Part shown: positions 10,675 through 20,104 of the stretch, piece after piece
Layout of the letters: each line of letters begins with the position of its first letter
Position numbering within the stretch: position 1 is the first letter of the stretch
Assembly: GCF_040869045.1 (NCBI RefSeq)
Contig: NC_090319.1
Location: forward strand, 173,636,645-173,700,644
Direction: 5' to 3'
Length of the DNA stretch: 64,000 nucleotides
Source of the DNA: Eurosta solidaginis
Lineage: Eukaryota > Arthropoda > Insecta > Diptera > Tephritidae
Program-made: the position numbers and the translations under genes
Notes under the pieces: generated by a model
Seen by the model: the letters and a program-made list of their open reading frames with translations, nothing else
Database searches by the model: none
What the model was told of the DNA's origin: nothing

Positions 10675-11176
10675 TGTTCGGCCTGGGTGCGCCTGAAACC
10701 GGCAGTGGGTAGGCGCACACGGGTCGATCTCGGAATGGTTGGGTCTCTCGAAATAAATAAAGAAGAACGCAAAAGAGGATTTCCTCGTTATAATATAATA
10801 TTTAATTTAGAGTGAAGGAAAATACAATGTGGTTACAATATTACCTTGGTGTTTTAAGTGACGATGGTGATCCTTGCGATGTGTGCTGGTTGGCGGTCAA
10901 TCGAGAAAAAGGGCCGGTTATCCCGTTGAGGACAACCGCTAAGCCGCGAAAAAGTCCTCTGGTATTAAGGAGGGGAAAAAAGCCACACACACACCAACCC
11001 CCACATATACGTGCATGGGTGCTGACAACCCGCACACACACGCGCATGCGTATGAAACGCATGCATGTGCATGCATGCACACAAATGCGGCGTGAGTGTG
11101 GGTGGCTGGAAATATTATTAAAACGTTAGGGAGGGGCGCCGTCAATCAGATAAAAGTTAGGCATTGGGCCTAAACA
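10675..11176 (-). repeat. LTR 1 (3' LTR in element sense)
   Basis: In sense direction it begins TGTTTAGGCC and ends CCGAACA. Diagnostic bases on the plus strand are C at 10692, C at 10700, C at 10844 and A at 11095. It contains a GT/CA-rich stretch with nested palindromic GCATGC motifs near 11041-11080. Confidence 0.9.
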
Positions 11177-11189
11177 TGCCGCCCCCCTT
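11177..11189 (-). other. Polypurine tract, internal copy 1
   Basis: AAGGGGGGCGGCA in sense direction, directly before the TG of LTR 1. This is the plus-strand primer position for reverse transcription. Confidence 0.7.
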
Positions 11190-11700
11190 GCGGTACGCAA
11201 CAAATGCACAAATACAAATTCATTGGAAATTCTATGCTTGTGAATTTTGTATGAAGAAAATTCAATAAAAAATAACTTATTGTAATGATACAAGCTTTTA
11301 AAACGCACACCTCCATTGTGAATTCATACAAGTGGCGAATTTTCGATAAAACGTTCACAATAGTGAACGGCGAGTGAGTATTAATATGTAGTCTGATTTT
11401 CTGTATACAAATTTAAAGGAAAAGCTGATTTGAAACAAATGTGCAATTCATGGCACTTCAATTCAAAAACGGCGAACACAAGAAAAAGAAACCTTTCTTC
11501 CGTTCTCTGACCCTTCGCGACAGCCGTTCTCCCTGTCAGCTATAATTTGACACGTAGGTATGGCAATGGAGGGATAGAAAGATTTTTCACTTGTACGAAA
11601 TCACAATGCACACCTCTTGCGACTGTGTACAGCAGAAATTCAATAAAAATAAAAAAGTGTAAAAATTCATGGATTTCGGTCGTTACCGAACATTTTCATG

Positions 11701-13134
11701 TTAGGCCTTGGTTGTGCCCGAGAGTACCCAACCGAAGATGGTACTCTGAGCCAGCAAAGGGCCAAACGTGGTGGGCAGAATCCCTGGTAGCATTGTTTCG
11801 GCATATACGTCTGTCTCTAGTACGAGGCGGATCGGGGCGGATGAATAAAACTGTGGAATCGCCAGACGGAGATGTGCGTACGGGGATGCGATGGCGCTGT
11901 CGACGCTGGTCGTGGGGGCCATTCGCCGAAAATTGGACACGACCGCCGCATGGGTTGCAATCCGTTTATTTTGGCCGTGTCTTCCTCGTATACGTAGTAG
12001 GCATCCTGCTTGCCCGCCAATGGTGCTGGTAGGGAGTTGGAGCTCCCGGGCTAGCTCATCTGCGATCACGGTGGTGGGGGAGCATCCGTCAATCAAGGCA
12101 CGGACGAGGTGTAGCCGCCCCCCAGCTTCTATCTTCACGACCGCGGTGGGTGTGATCGCTACCGTTGGTATCATGGTGGCGGTGGCTGCTGAATGCTGGG
12201 CTACAAGCCCTGACCGGAAGGCGGGCACGGTGGTGAGCTGCAGCGTGTTGCCTCCGTGGCTGCGATCCTGTGGCTGATGTCGTTGGTGCAGGCGAAGAGG
12301 CCTTGTCTCCGCTCTGCGGTCGCGCGGATGTCGTCTCCGTTGGGGGTTCCTGGTTTGCCGGCGAAGAGACCGGGTCTCCGCTCGGCCGTTATATGTATGG
12401 CGCTGTGCTGTCGCTGTCCCTTGTTGGAGCCGCTTCCTCTCGTGCTGCAGAAGTGGTCGAAATGATTTGGCTGTAGGTGGTATGGTCGGGCGAAGAGACC
12501 GCGTCTCCGCTCCGGTTCGGCTGGCATCTCGGTTTCGGTGTGGACGAAGAGGTCCAGTCTCCGTTCCAGCGTCCGACGCATATAACGAGATTGAGTCGTC
12601 TATCCGCTCTCGGGGTGAATCTATGTCCTCTTCCACTTGGACGCTCCATGGCTTGGAGCGGGCTTCTTCTAATAGCTGCTCCTCTTCGTCGATCGAGGCG
12701 ATGTGCAGCATCGTGTAGTGCTTCTCGCCGCACCGTTTGCATCGCCCTTGGCTTGGGCGCGCGTTCGAGCGGTGATCAGGCGCCAGACAATTTCCGCAGT
12801 AGCTTTCGCGAATGGTTACGTAGAGGCGCTCTTCTGGCCTTTTCGCCCGAAAGGTTGGGCACAAGCGGATAGGGTGTCGCTCAAGACACACTCGGCATTC
12901 CGACGGATAACGCGCTGCGTTCGTCGCAACATTACGTTTCAAAGCGGCAAAACGACCCATTTTCCTGAAAGAAGTGCAATATGTTTGACTGGGTCGAGTC
13001 ATTCTCGAGATGCAGGGGCGAGTGGTCTCTAGTTGTATTATTGGGGATTTGGGAAATTTTATTAGCGCGCGCATAAGGGGAAACATCTGTCGCTGCATAA
13101 AAAAATATTCATATGTGGCGTGCATTATGTGCAT
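11701..13134 (-). CDS. Second Gag-protease-like ORF, intact, 3' of integrase (copy 1)
   Basis: 477 codons with no interruption, ending 524 bp before the 3' LTR. Residues 80-144 hold three zinc knuckles: C80-C83-H87-C92, a second starting C113-C116-H121, and C132-C135-H139-H144. An arginine-rich linker (190-290) repeats ET[RG][SP]LR four times, at residues 192, 210, 253 and 276. A retropepsin-like region follows, LVRALIDGCSPTTVIADELA. It keeps the aspartate (D349), but the usual S/T-G is G-C. The end, LAQSTIFGWVLSG, is the standard BEL/Pao segment after protease. The Gag capsid part and all of RT are absent. Its place after integrase is where other BEL elements may carry env. It could be an accessory nucleic-acid-binding protein or a captured piece of a related element. 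The true start may be M at residue 59 or nearby. Confidence 0.75.
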   Translation of the reverse strand: MHIMHATYEYFFMQRQMFPLMRALIKFPKSPIIQLETTRPCISRMTRPSQTYCTSFRKMGRFAALKRNVATNAARYPSECRVCLERHPIRLCPTFRAKRPEERLYVTIRESYCGNCLAPDHRSNARPSQGRCKRCGEKHYTMLHIASIDEEEQLLEEARSKPWSVQVEEDIDSPRERIDDSISLYASDAGTETGPLRPHRNRDASRTGAETRSLRPTIPPTAKSFRPLLQHERKRLQQGTATAQRHTYNGRAETRSLRRQTRNPQRRRHPRDRRAETRPLRLHQRHQPQDRSHGGNTLQLTTVPAFRSGLVAQHSAATATMIPTVAITPTAVVKIEAGGRLHLVRALIDGCSPTTVIADELARELQLPTSTIGGQAGCLLRIRGRHGQNKRIATHAAVVSNFRRMAPTTSVDSAIASPYAHLRLAIPQFYSSAPIRLVLETDVYAETMLPGILPTTFGPLLAQSTIFGWVLSGTTKA

Positions 13135-14544
13135 GGCCTCTTTCCCCGCACGTTATGTGCCTGGGTCTTTAGTGCCTTATTTTGTTTATTTTGTGTCACC
13201 CGGCAGCGTTTTAGTTGGCCACGGGCACACTAGTGCTGCAGAAAATGAGCATTTACGATTTTCGGTTCACACATTCTGGTGCCGAACCGGGTAGAAAGTG
13301 TATAGCGTGAGTTCTTTTGAGTCGCTGTTATTTGTGTTGTTGGTGCTAAAACCCAACAACTTCCCTGCCCGCCACAAAAAAAATGTTTGGACAGCAAAAT
13401 TGTATGCGATGTAAAGAAAAAATAAAAAAATGTTCGTTTTGGATGAGGATAATCATTTGTAGAATGTATCATTTTCCTCTTTTTGTATTACCTTTCGGTT
13501 ATTTATGAGAGTTGTTTATTCAACCTTTACCCAAGTACGCTTCTAGTCCTGTTTAATTGATGGCCTTTAGCAAATGGCACGGTTCCCGAAGGGTGTTTGG
13601 CTCCGGTACCGATTTTTCGGAAACGGGTTCTTCGGTACCCGTTTGCATCATTTTATGCATCCCTAATATAATGTACATTTAAAACTCGGCATGTATATGT
13701 ACATACGTTGGTATAAGTATATGGACAGTCAGTGCAAGGACTTTACCGAATTGGTAGATTTACTAACTTTTCCGACCCAATTTCATTTTCTACTACTCCG
13801 AGCACCAAATCCCAAAATACTAGCAACATTTCAATCTATTCGCATTGGTACTAAAATACTTGATCATTTGGTACTAAATACGTGTACTAAGCCATCGCCG
13901 ATCCCACCCGAATAACATTTAGGGGTGACACTAACCAATTTTGAAAAAATTTGTGTACAAATTCGGAGATAACTGTCGCAAATGAGTACGCAAATACTTC
14001 CATACGCTATTTTCATCACTTTTTGTGATTTAATTTGAACGAAAAATCCACGTTTTAAGAAAATGCAATGCCAAAAAGGTGAGTATTATATTGGCATAAG
14101 CTCTGGAGGTATTTACCAATGTACACGTAATTTTGTCTTTGTCCGTGTTTTAAAAAGTGTAATTTCCTTGAAATGCGCGTTATTTGTTTTACAGTACATT
14201 ATTAATTGTTGGGTATAAATATGAACAGTAGCTATGGTTTTCTTGGTACAAAAAAAAAACTGCCGCCTACTACACTTTTTCATTTTTAGAATTCCGCTCA
14301 CTGGTACCAGCATACCAACGGCAAAGACAAAGAACGCACATTCATACATACCCGTGTATAGAATGTAAAATTCTTATGAATTGAAACAACGGGAGATGTA
14401 TCAAGTGATTTTCCGTTCTTTCACTCTCTACTACGGCGTGGCCTGGCGTACAACCTATATATTTGTGGTAATTAGGAAAAAAATTAATTTTTGAACAGTT
14501 GTGGCCCAGAAAAAAAATTTTTGATTTAAAAATACGCCCGCCCG
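13135..14544. other. Non-coding spacer in internal copy 1
   Basis: No protein can be recognised. Notable are an imperfect inverted repeat around GGTACCG / CGGTACC at 13606-13642, and a splice-like pair on the plus strand (GGTGAGT near 14079 and TTTTACAG near 14193). The stretch joins the LPCAT piece to the second Gag ORF and is the same in copy 2 (27033-28442). Confidence 0.45.
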
Positions 14545-15600
14545 GTCACAGTGAGCATTATTTTGAGGCAAGACCATCAATTTCGATAATATCGCCAGGA
14601 AAGGGAGCACGCATATCATTTGCACGGCTCATTGTAATTACATCTTCAAAGGAATATTCTGACGCAATATTTTACGCATCTGATTTTTCCTCTTCTGACG
14701 GCGTATAAGCAGGTAAATACTCAATTTCGCAACGATTATAAAATTGTGCCATTGTTACCCAAATAAGCTTGAATATGCCTGGACCTTGCCAAGTCCATGT
14801 GAATATGTCATACCTACTTGTTGGGATACTTTAGCAATACCGGATGCACTGGTACGCCCGGATAGAAGCGCCAGACTTAAAATTAATCAATGCCTTACGA
14901 TTTGTGCAGGTACCCTCATACAAAATTACCACCTGTGGCCATTCTTCCTCCGAACGTGCACGCTGTACAATCTGACGTATCGTATTTGCACATAAATCGG
15001 TTGAGCGAAGTTGATGATTTTGCCCAATAGAGGTATATCAGCGCTATCACGCTTTGCTACAATTGATGGCGGCCCAGCTGTTACAACAATAATCGAGTCG
15101 ACGTAGGAAGAGTGCGGTGCTACCACCAGAATTGGAGCTTGTTTAGGTGAGGCACGTTGCCCAACCATTTTGACATGATAAAAGACCCTGAAGCGTATAA
15201 CATGCGCAGAGAAGCGGGTGTTACTCGTTTAAAATGTCTACGCCAACCACTAATTGTTTTGGACATCATATCATCAACTGTAAGACCATATAGACCAATG
15301 CAGGCAACCCTCCACGCAGATAAAAGTGATAAAAAAACAGCCAACAACGCGAATGGGAAGCAAAAGCACGGTAAGCATATAAATCTTTGCCAAATCAATT
15401 CTGTTGTCGATCTGCAAATTATGGACAAATGGATTAATGTAATTATATCCTGTTGATGACCAAGTATCATCTTCGGAATCCGTCTTTTCAAGAGAATTAT
15501 TTCGATTCGTGGCATTAATTTCGGTTGTTTCTTGACTTGCAATGTCTGCATCACTGTGTGAAGCGTTTTTACGTTGATTATTAAATATTGATGTTATCAT
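14545..15600 (-). pseudogene. LPCAT-like acyltransferase fragment captured in the element (copy 1)
   Basis: LPCAT enzymes acylate lysophosphatidylcholine in ER or lipid-droplet membranes. The minus strand starts at ATG 15600 with a polar N-terminus, then NPFVHNLQIDN and a hydrophobic segment TVLLLPIRVVGC. After frame changes comes VDDMMSKTISGWRRHFKRV, then the HX4D acyltransferase box in APHSSYVDS (15120-15095), KRDSADIPLLGKI, and EEEWPQVVI with EGTCTNR (near 14910). It ends near YSFEDV (about 14610). At least three frameshifts and a stop disrupt it. The family order is kept with no visible intron, which suggests an mRNA-derived copy. It follows Sin1 sequence directly and in the same sense as the retroelement. 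Family assignment is firm, function is lost. Confidence 0.8.
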
Positions 15601-15639
15601 TTTGGTTATTTGGCTTGGTGGGTTGAACGGTGGGGAAGA

Positions 15640-16550
15640 CTTACGCCATATGCGAGGCGTTGCCTTTACATTGCGCTTTTCGATTATTTCACAATACGCG
15701 ATGACATCAAGTGTATAGCCTTTTGTTTACTTCAAAATTTGGCGTTCTTATGTTGGTCACTTGGGATTTCAGGTGATCGAATCGAAATTGACCAAGTGCT
15801 ACTTCCGTTTTAAAGAAAGGTTTTTCGATTATGTTTAGACGATATGTACGATACATAGGTGCTTCCAACATAGCATTAGGAGTCATTAGACGTTCTTCAT
15901 AATCATCATTGTGACTTATAGTAAGACAGTTAGAGTCGCCTTCATCAACCCCTTCGCCATTTTTTTGATAAATTTTTTGTATAGAGCGTACAGCTGCCGC
16001 TGCCACTCTCGCTTTGTCATCTTCAGATTTCATAGATTTTGTTGCTAAATTTTTGGCATAATCAACGCGTATTACTTGAGCCACTGGCCCACGTTCTGCC
16101 AATTTTAGATGAGAAAAGCCAAACTTAGAACAAGGGGGACAGTCTTCCATACCATCTCTCGTCGTGTGTAAAGCATAATGCCTAATGGATTTTAACGGAA
16201 TCTCGGGGTACTGTGTTGTTGCTTTGTAACCTACAAGGCCAATTACCTCAATTGTCTTTGCGCTGGCTAGTACGCAAATTCTTATTGGATAGTTACTACC
16301 TCTTTCCGGCAGCATACTTAGAAAAAACATGTACGCTTTTCGTTTGTATTTCTGTCATATAAGTGCCATCAAATCGTGCATATTCCATAAATTTATTTTT
16401 GCGCTTGGTTGGGACTATTCGCTAATTGTAGAGCGAGTTTACTTTTTATTGTTGATGCGGTACCGCCACCACCTCCAGCATCATCAGTTACAAAAGAGGT
16501 GTGACCTTTTTCCGTCAGTGAAAAGGCAAACGACCAAGAGGATTCCGTGA
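15640..16550 (-). pseudogene. Sin1-like (TORC2 subunit) fragment captured in the element (copy 1)
   Basis: Sin1/MAPKAP1 recruits substrates to the TORC2 kinase. The minus strand reads EYARFDGT (near 16385), then in the ORF 16330-15707 ASAKTIEVIGLVGYKATTQY, YALHTTRDG and CSKFGFSHLKLAERG. These line up with the CRIM domain of Sin1 (human MASARVQDLIGLICWQYT and KFGFSTLAL). Later MYRTYRLNIIEKPFFKTEVA matches the segment leading into the PH-domain side. The normal continuation is interrupted by a 27-bp micro-inversion (15765-15791), after which similarity resumes. A frameshift also lies near 16330. The piece is internal to the protein and has no intron that I can see. It is joined to LPCAT sequence about 40 bp downstream. 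Confidence 0.7.
15758..15798. repeat. Micro-inversion bounded by CACTTGG / CCAAGTG (copy 1)
   Basis: CACTTGG (15758-15764) and CCAAGTG (15792-15798) flank 27 bp. The surrounding Sin1 frame is on the minus strand, but the bounded segment reads LGISGDRIEIDQV on the plus strand. That is the conserved Sin1 piece missing from the minus frame. The same arrangement is at 29656-29696. Confidence 0.75.
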
Positions 16551-16756
16551 AAAACAAATTACAAGAGGAGGAAGGGTAGTATGATCAGGTCCCAAGTTGA
16601 GCGATCAAGGGACCAAATGCTAGCTGGTTGAGAGCACAAATGTCACGAACATATTAGCGAGCTTACTCTTGAAACTCTTACTCGCCAAAATTGCATTATA
16701 GGTTGGTAATGGTTGACGCCAATGCTTAAAACGCATTGACAGTTATGATGATTTGA

Positions 16757-16960
16757 GGCATTACCGACTTTGAAGCAGATTCTCACACTGCCGAACATAT
16801 TCTTAATAAATTAATTTGCATTTATAAAATGAAACCCAGTGAGGTTCGGCGTGAATTCCTACAATCAAGGGAACGAAAACTGGAAAAAAAGGCACACCTC
16901 TTTGGCCAACGATTATTATTATTTTTTTTTTCTCAGCTTAGTTCTTTTGTGGAGGTATAA
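16757..16960 (+). other. Unassigned protein-like stretch on the opposite strand
   Basis: Between stops, this plus-strand frame reads [20 protein letters not shown] and then [20 protein letters not shown]. The composition looks like real helical protein rather than noise. It is vaguely reminiscent of a vesicle-tethering-complex subunit such as Vps51, but I cannot assign it. It lies between the RRBP1-like and Sin1-like pieces and runs against their direction. Confidence 0.25.
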
Positions 16961-17073
16961 GAGTTAGTTCGTAAAATATTCCGTGTGAAAGCTAATTTTG
17001 TATGCCCAATTTAAATCAAATTATTGTGCTCATCAGATAAATTTTGTTTTTTTTTTTATTAATGTCATTATAG

Positions 17074-17944
17074 TTACGAAAACTTGGGTTGAAGTTTTTC
17101 AAGATATAATTTTACAGTAGCACTAATTTGGGCGCTTTCGGTATTGATTTCGGTGCGCAATTCACGTAATTTTGCTTGAACCCCCATAGGAGCTTCTTGC
17201 TCTTCGACAAGGGCCTTTGCTTTCTCCACCAGCTGACGTTTCAACTTCTGACCTATGTCATCGGACCATTCAGAGTGTGTTGCTGGTGTATCTTGCTGTG
17301 TATTCAATAAATAATCGATGAGGATTTGTATTTCGGACCGATTAAGTTCAGCACGACGGAAGAGATTCATTTGCAATGAAACGTCAATTGTACCGGATTC
17401 GGAAAGTTTATCTAACGCCAAAATTAATTCTTTCGTAGCGGCAGTTTCTTTGTTTTGGTTTTTATTTTGTTGCATGGTTTTACTATTACCGCCGCTGATA
17501 TTTTTGGCGTTGTTTGCATGTCTTCGGTGAACCATGACGTATCTTTTCCTCTTGCTGTTTCAATTCTTTAGCAACGTGCACATAGGCGACTGGTTCGACT
17601 ACCGGTTGTTGTTGCTGTTGCGGTGGTGGTGGTTGTTCAACAACTGCTCCAACTATTGGCTTTTTTTCCTTTTTAAAAAAATTTTTTTTTTTCCTTGAGA
17701 GTGATACATCCTCTAGTGTAGGAATGGCGGGTTCGTTTAACGCCGTTTCGTTAAATCGTGCCATTAAATTACGACGACTTATGCCAAAAGTTGATGGCAC
17801 AATCCTCCAATCATATCGAATATGATGAAAAAAAAAACAAAAGTGGTTAAGAATATGAATCATAAATGATACCTTGATGTTTCGATTAAAAAATACTTGT
17901 AAATTTGAACCTTTGCAATAATCTGTGGTATGGTGGTTGAACAT
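17074..17944 (-). pseudogene. RRBP1/p180-like fragment captured in the element (copy 1)
   Basis: p180/kinectin-type proteins are ER-anchored coiled-coil proteins. The first frame (17944-17486) has RRNLMARFNE, a lysine-rich run, then PPPPQQQQQP. A shifted frame (17535-17074) has NRSEIQILIDYLLNTQQD, then KLKRQLVEKAKALVEEQEA and VQAKLRELRTEINTE. This resembles human RRBP1 around LKRQLEEKEKLLATEQEDAA and SKLREVNKEM. The N-terminal membrane anchor is not visible. A frameshift near 17530 splits it. It begins about 60 bp after the integrase reading frame of copy 2 ends, on the same strand. The assignment is by eye and less certain than LPCAT. Confidence 0.55.
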
Positions 17945-18158
17945 CCTTTTTTTTTTGATGAGTCTGGCAATGTTCTTATCGTATTGAGTACATTAAAACT
18001 TCTAAAATCTGAATACTTTAGTAATGGTGATATCTGGGGCAGATGGGTTTTCCATCTGCGTTAGGCTTGCGATGGGCCTCGTTGCACGCCAACGAGTGCA
18101 GTTGTTTTCTGTGGCAGAGCGGTTCGCCCTTCTGCGGTAGGTTTTTCTGTTGTCCTCG

Positions 18159-19643
18159 TTATGGTATAACGAGTGAATTGTGAGTTTGATTTTTTTTTTT
18201 TTTTTTGGTGTCCTCGTTATGGGAGAACGAGTGAGTGGGAAGATTTCTGGTGTCCTCGCTCGGGGTGAGCGAGTGAATTTGTGGGATATTTTTTGAAAAT
18301 GAAAAAAAAAAACAAAAAAAAATAGAATTTTGTGGCAGATGGGGATCTGCATTAGGGTGGTTTGGAATCCGTAGTGGGAGCCTCCCACGGTGAGTCTCGG
18401 CGTAGGGGTAGCGGAGTGGATAGATTATGCTCTTACGGGGACGAAATGAGTTCTCGCAGTCCATCTCCTCCGTTGGAAGAAGGATCAGTTTGACCAAAGG
18501 TCGTCTGACTTGACCCTTCTCGGTTATGAGGTCGACTACACGAACTTGGTTGTCTTCGCCGGGGTGTATGTTGACGACTCGACCTAACCTCCATTCGTTG
18601 GGAGATAAGTTGTCCTCCTTGATGACAACTAGATCATCCACTTTCAGATTTTGTTTTGTGTGTTTCCACTTCACTCGTTTTTGAAGCTCGGAAAGATATT
18701 CGGTTTTCCACCGCTGGCAGAAGGTTTGATGGAGGGCCTTGAGCTTCTGCCATCTGTTTATTATGGAGGCCGGGCTTTCGTTCACATCCGGTTCTGGCGG
18801 CGCCAGAAGATGGCTGCTCGTTAGGAAATGTCCTGGGGTTAGTGGTTCCAGGTCCGTTGGGTCATTCGACCCCGGACTGAGAGGGCGCGAGTTGAGGCAC
18901 GCCTCAATCCGGCACAAAAGTGTTTGGAACTCCTCCATAGTATATTTGTGGGGAGAAGCGATCTTTTTGAAGTGGCGCTTGAAGCTCTTCACTCCAGCTT
19001 CCCACAGGCCGCCCATATGTGGAGCGGCGGCGGGAATAAAATGCCAGCTCAATGCTTGATGGCTATACTTTAAGACTGTTTTGTCTCGGCTTTCGGCCAG
19101 AAAGGCTTTAAATTCGGATCGTAAAGATCTTGATGCTCCGACAAAGTTTGTACCATTGTCGGAGTAGATATTTTTCGGACATCCTCTTCTCGCGATAAAA
19201 CGCGAGAAGGCAGCAAGAAAGCATGGGGTGCTGAGGTCACTAGTGGCCTCTAAGTGGATGGCCTTAGTGGAGAAACAGACAAAAAGGCATACGTAGCCTT
19301 TTGACAGTCGACATCCCCTACCGCGGTAGCTTTTGATGTCGAAAGGCCCTGCAAAGTCTACCCCGGTATTGGTGAACGCGCGGGTAAAAGTAGTCCGCTC
19401 GCAGGGAAGGGTCCCCATAAGTTGGGACTGTGCCTGCTTTCGGTGAATAATGCAGGTTTTGCAATTGTGGATGATGGCTCTGATCATGGTCTTGACAGTC
19501 GGTATCCAGTATTGGGTTCGGATGAGACGAAGCATGAGCTGGTTCTCGCCATGAAGGGAGTCATGATGAGCCATCATAACTGTAAGGCGAGACAGCCTGC
19601 AATTGTAAGGCAAGATGATCGGATGAGGCTCGTTGTATGACAT
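18159..19643 (-). CDS. BEL/Pao integrase (copy 1)
   Basis: Inserts element cDNA into the genome. There is an N-terminal HHCC finger (H27, H31, C61, C64). The core carries D96 in GVDFAGPFD, D162 in YSDNGTNFVG and E215 in GGLWEAGVKSF, so the DDE triad is complete. The C-terminal domain has NEWRLGRVVNIHPG and VKLILLP, followed by a low-complexity tail. It would normally be fused to RT. Here a frameshift near 19667, in a run of five Gs, separates it from the upstream part. The tail differs from copy 2 because the A-run near 18302 has 11 rather than 10 bases. Confidence 0.85.
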   Translation of the reverse strand: MSYNEPHPIILPYNCRLSRLTVMMAHHDSLHGENQLMLRLIRTQYWIPTVKTMIRAIIHNCKTCIIHRKQAQSQLMGTLPCERTTFTRAFTNTGVDFAGPFDIKSYRGRGCRLSKGYVCLFVCFSTKAIHLEATSDLSTPCFLAAFSRFIARRGCPKNIYSDNGTNFVGASRSLRSEFKAFLAESRDKTVLKYSHQALSWHFIPAAAPHMGGLWEAGVKSFKRHFKKIASPHKYTMEEFQTLLCRIEACLNSRPLSPGSNDPTDLEPLTPGHFLTSSHLLAPPEPDVNESPASIINRWQKLKALHQTFCQRWKTEYLSELQKRVKWKHTKQNLKVDDLVVIKEDNLSPNEWRLGRVVNIHPGEDNQVRVVDLITEKGQVRRPLVKLILLPTEEMDCENSFRPRKSIIYPLRYPYAETHRGRLPLRIPNHPNADPHLPQNSIFFCFFFSFSKNIPQIHSLTPSEDTRNLPTHSFSHNEDTKKKKKNQTHNSLVIP

Positions 19644-19657
19644 GTCTTTTGACGACC

Positions 19658-20104
19658 CTAGACGCCCCCTGTTCTAATAATATCATCTTTGTCGATATAT
19701 GGGTTTAGGGACAGTATTTCACTCTTGCGATCGATAGGCTCCCTATTTTTTAATTTTAAATATTCTGTCCCGTAAAATTGTTTCTGGCAGACTCGTATTA
19801 ATGCTTGAGTCGTTGCCTTAATCTCATCGGCTGAGATTATACACAACCTTTCGTGGAACGTTGCTTTAGTTTTTGGGTGAGTTCTTTTATAAAACCTCCT
19901 AACATAGGATAGAACCTTCAAAGCCCTGGGTAAATGCGAAAAACGGTCGAGAATATCTACCTGATTTACCCTTGTCGTGGCATATGTTTGTGCCCTCTTC
20001 TCCTCAATTGACGTTTTGTATTCGGTCTCTTGTGCTGGCCAGTGGGAATTGTTTTCTTGCAGCCAAGAAGGCCCCTGCCACCACAACGAATTGTTGACCA
20101 AATC
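19658..20104 (-). CDS. BEL/Pao pol segment between RNase H and integrase (copy 1)
   Basis: About 148 codons with LVNNSLWWQGPSWL, the standard sequence that follows RNase H in BEL/Pao, then a helical linker and LNPYIDKDDIIRTGG before integrase. It is in frame with the upstream RT ORF, from which an ochre stop (20107-20105) separates it. A frameshift follows at its 3' end. Both copies share these breaks, so they predate the duplication. Confidence 0.75.
   Translation of the reverse strand, partial: DLVNNSLWWQGPSWLQENNSHWPAQETEYKTSIEEKRAQTYATTRVNQVDILDRFSHLPRALKVLSYVRRFYKRTHPKTKATFHERLCIISADEIKATTQALIRVCQKQFYGTEYLKLKNREPIDRKSEILSLNPYIDKDDIIRTGGV

Noticed and set aside
10011..10772. A 253-codon protein starting in the LTR
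   Set aside because: Its first 33 codons are LTR sequence read by chance into the interrupted LINE frame.
10812..11129. A 105-codon ORF repeated three times
   Set aside because: It lies wholly in the LTR, antisense to the element, with CA-repeat-derived composition.
12477..12872. Plus-strand ORFs of 100 or more codons across 11.5-13.3 kb and 25.4-27.2 kb
   Set aside because: They are antisense shadows of the GC-rich second Gag ORF and have no recognisable domains.
13277..13291. TGGTGCCGAACCGGG as a primer-binding site of an element on the plus strand
   Set aside because: It looks like a binding site, but no LTR end or plus-strand gag can be seen around it, and the neighbouring genes run the other way.
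14060..14193. A plus-strand exon-intron (CCAAAAAG/GTGAGT ... TTTTACAG)
   Set aside because: Splice-like signals occur, but no convincing coding sequence follows on either side.
13135..18000. The passenger region as a Helitron insertion in the BEL element
   Set aside because: I saw no clear TC start or CTRR end with a hairpin, and the captured LPCAT lacks visible introns. Not excluded, only unsupported.
18181..18262. Terminator- or riboswitch-like hairpins (repeated GTGTCCTCG ... CGAGTGA)
   Set aside because: Four short stem-like blocks after integrase look like a local tandem repeat. In a eukaryotic retroelement there is no basis for calling regulatory RNA from them alone.
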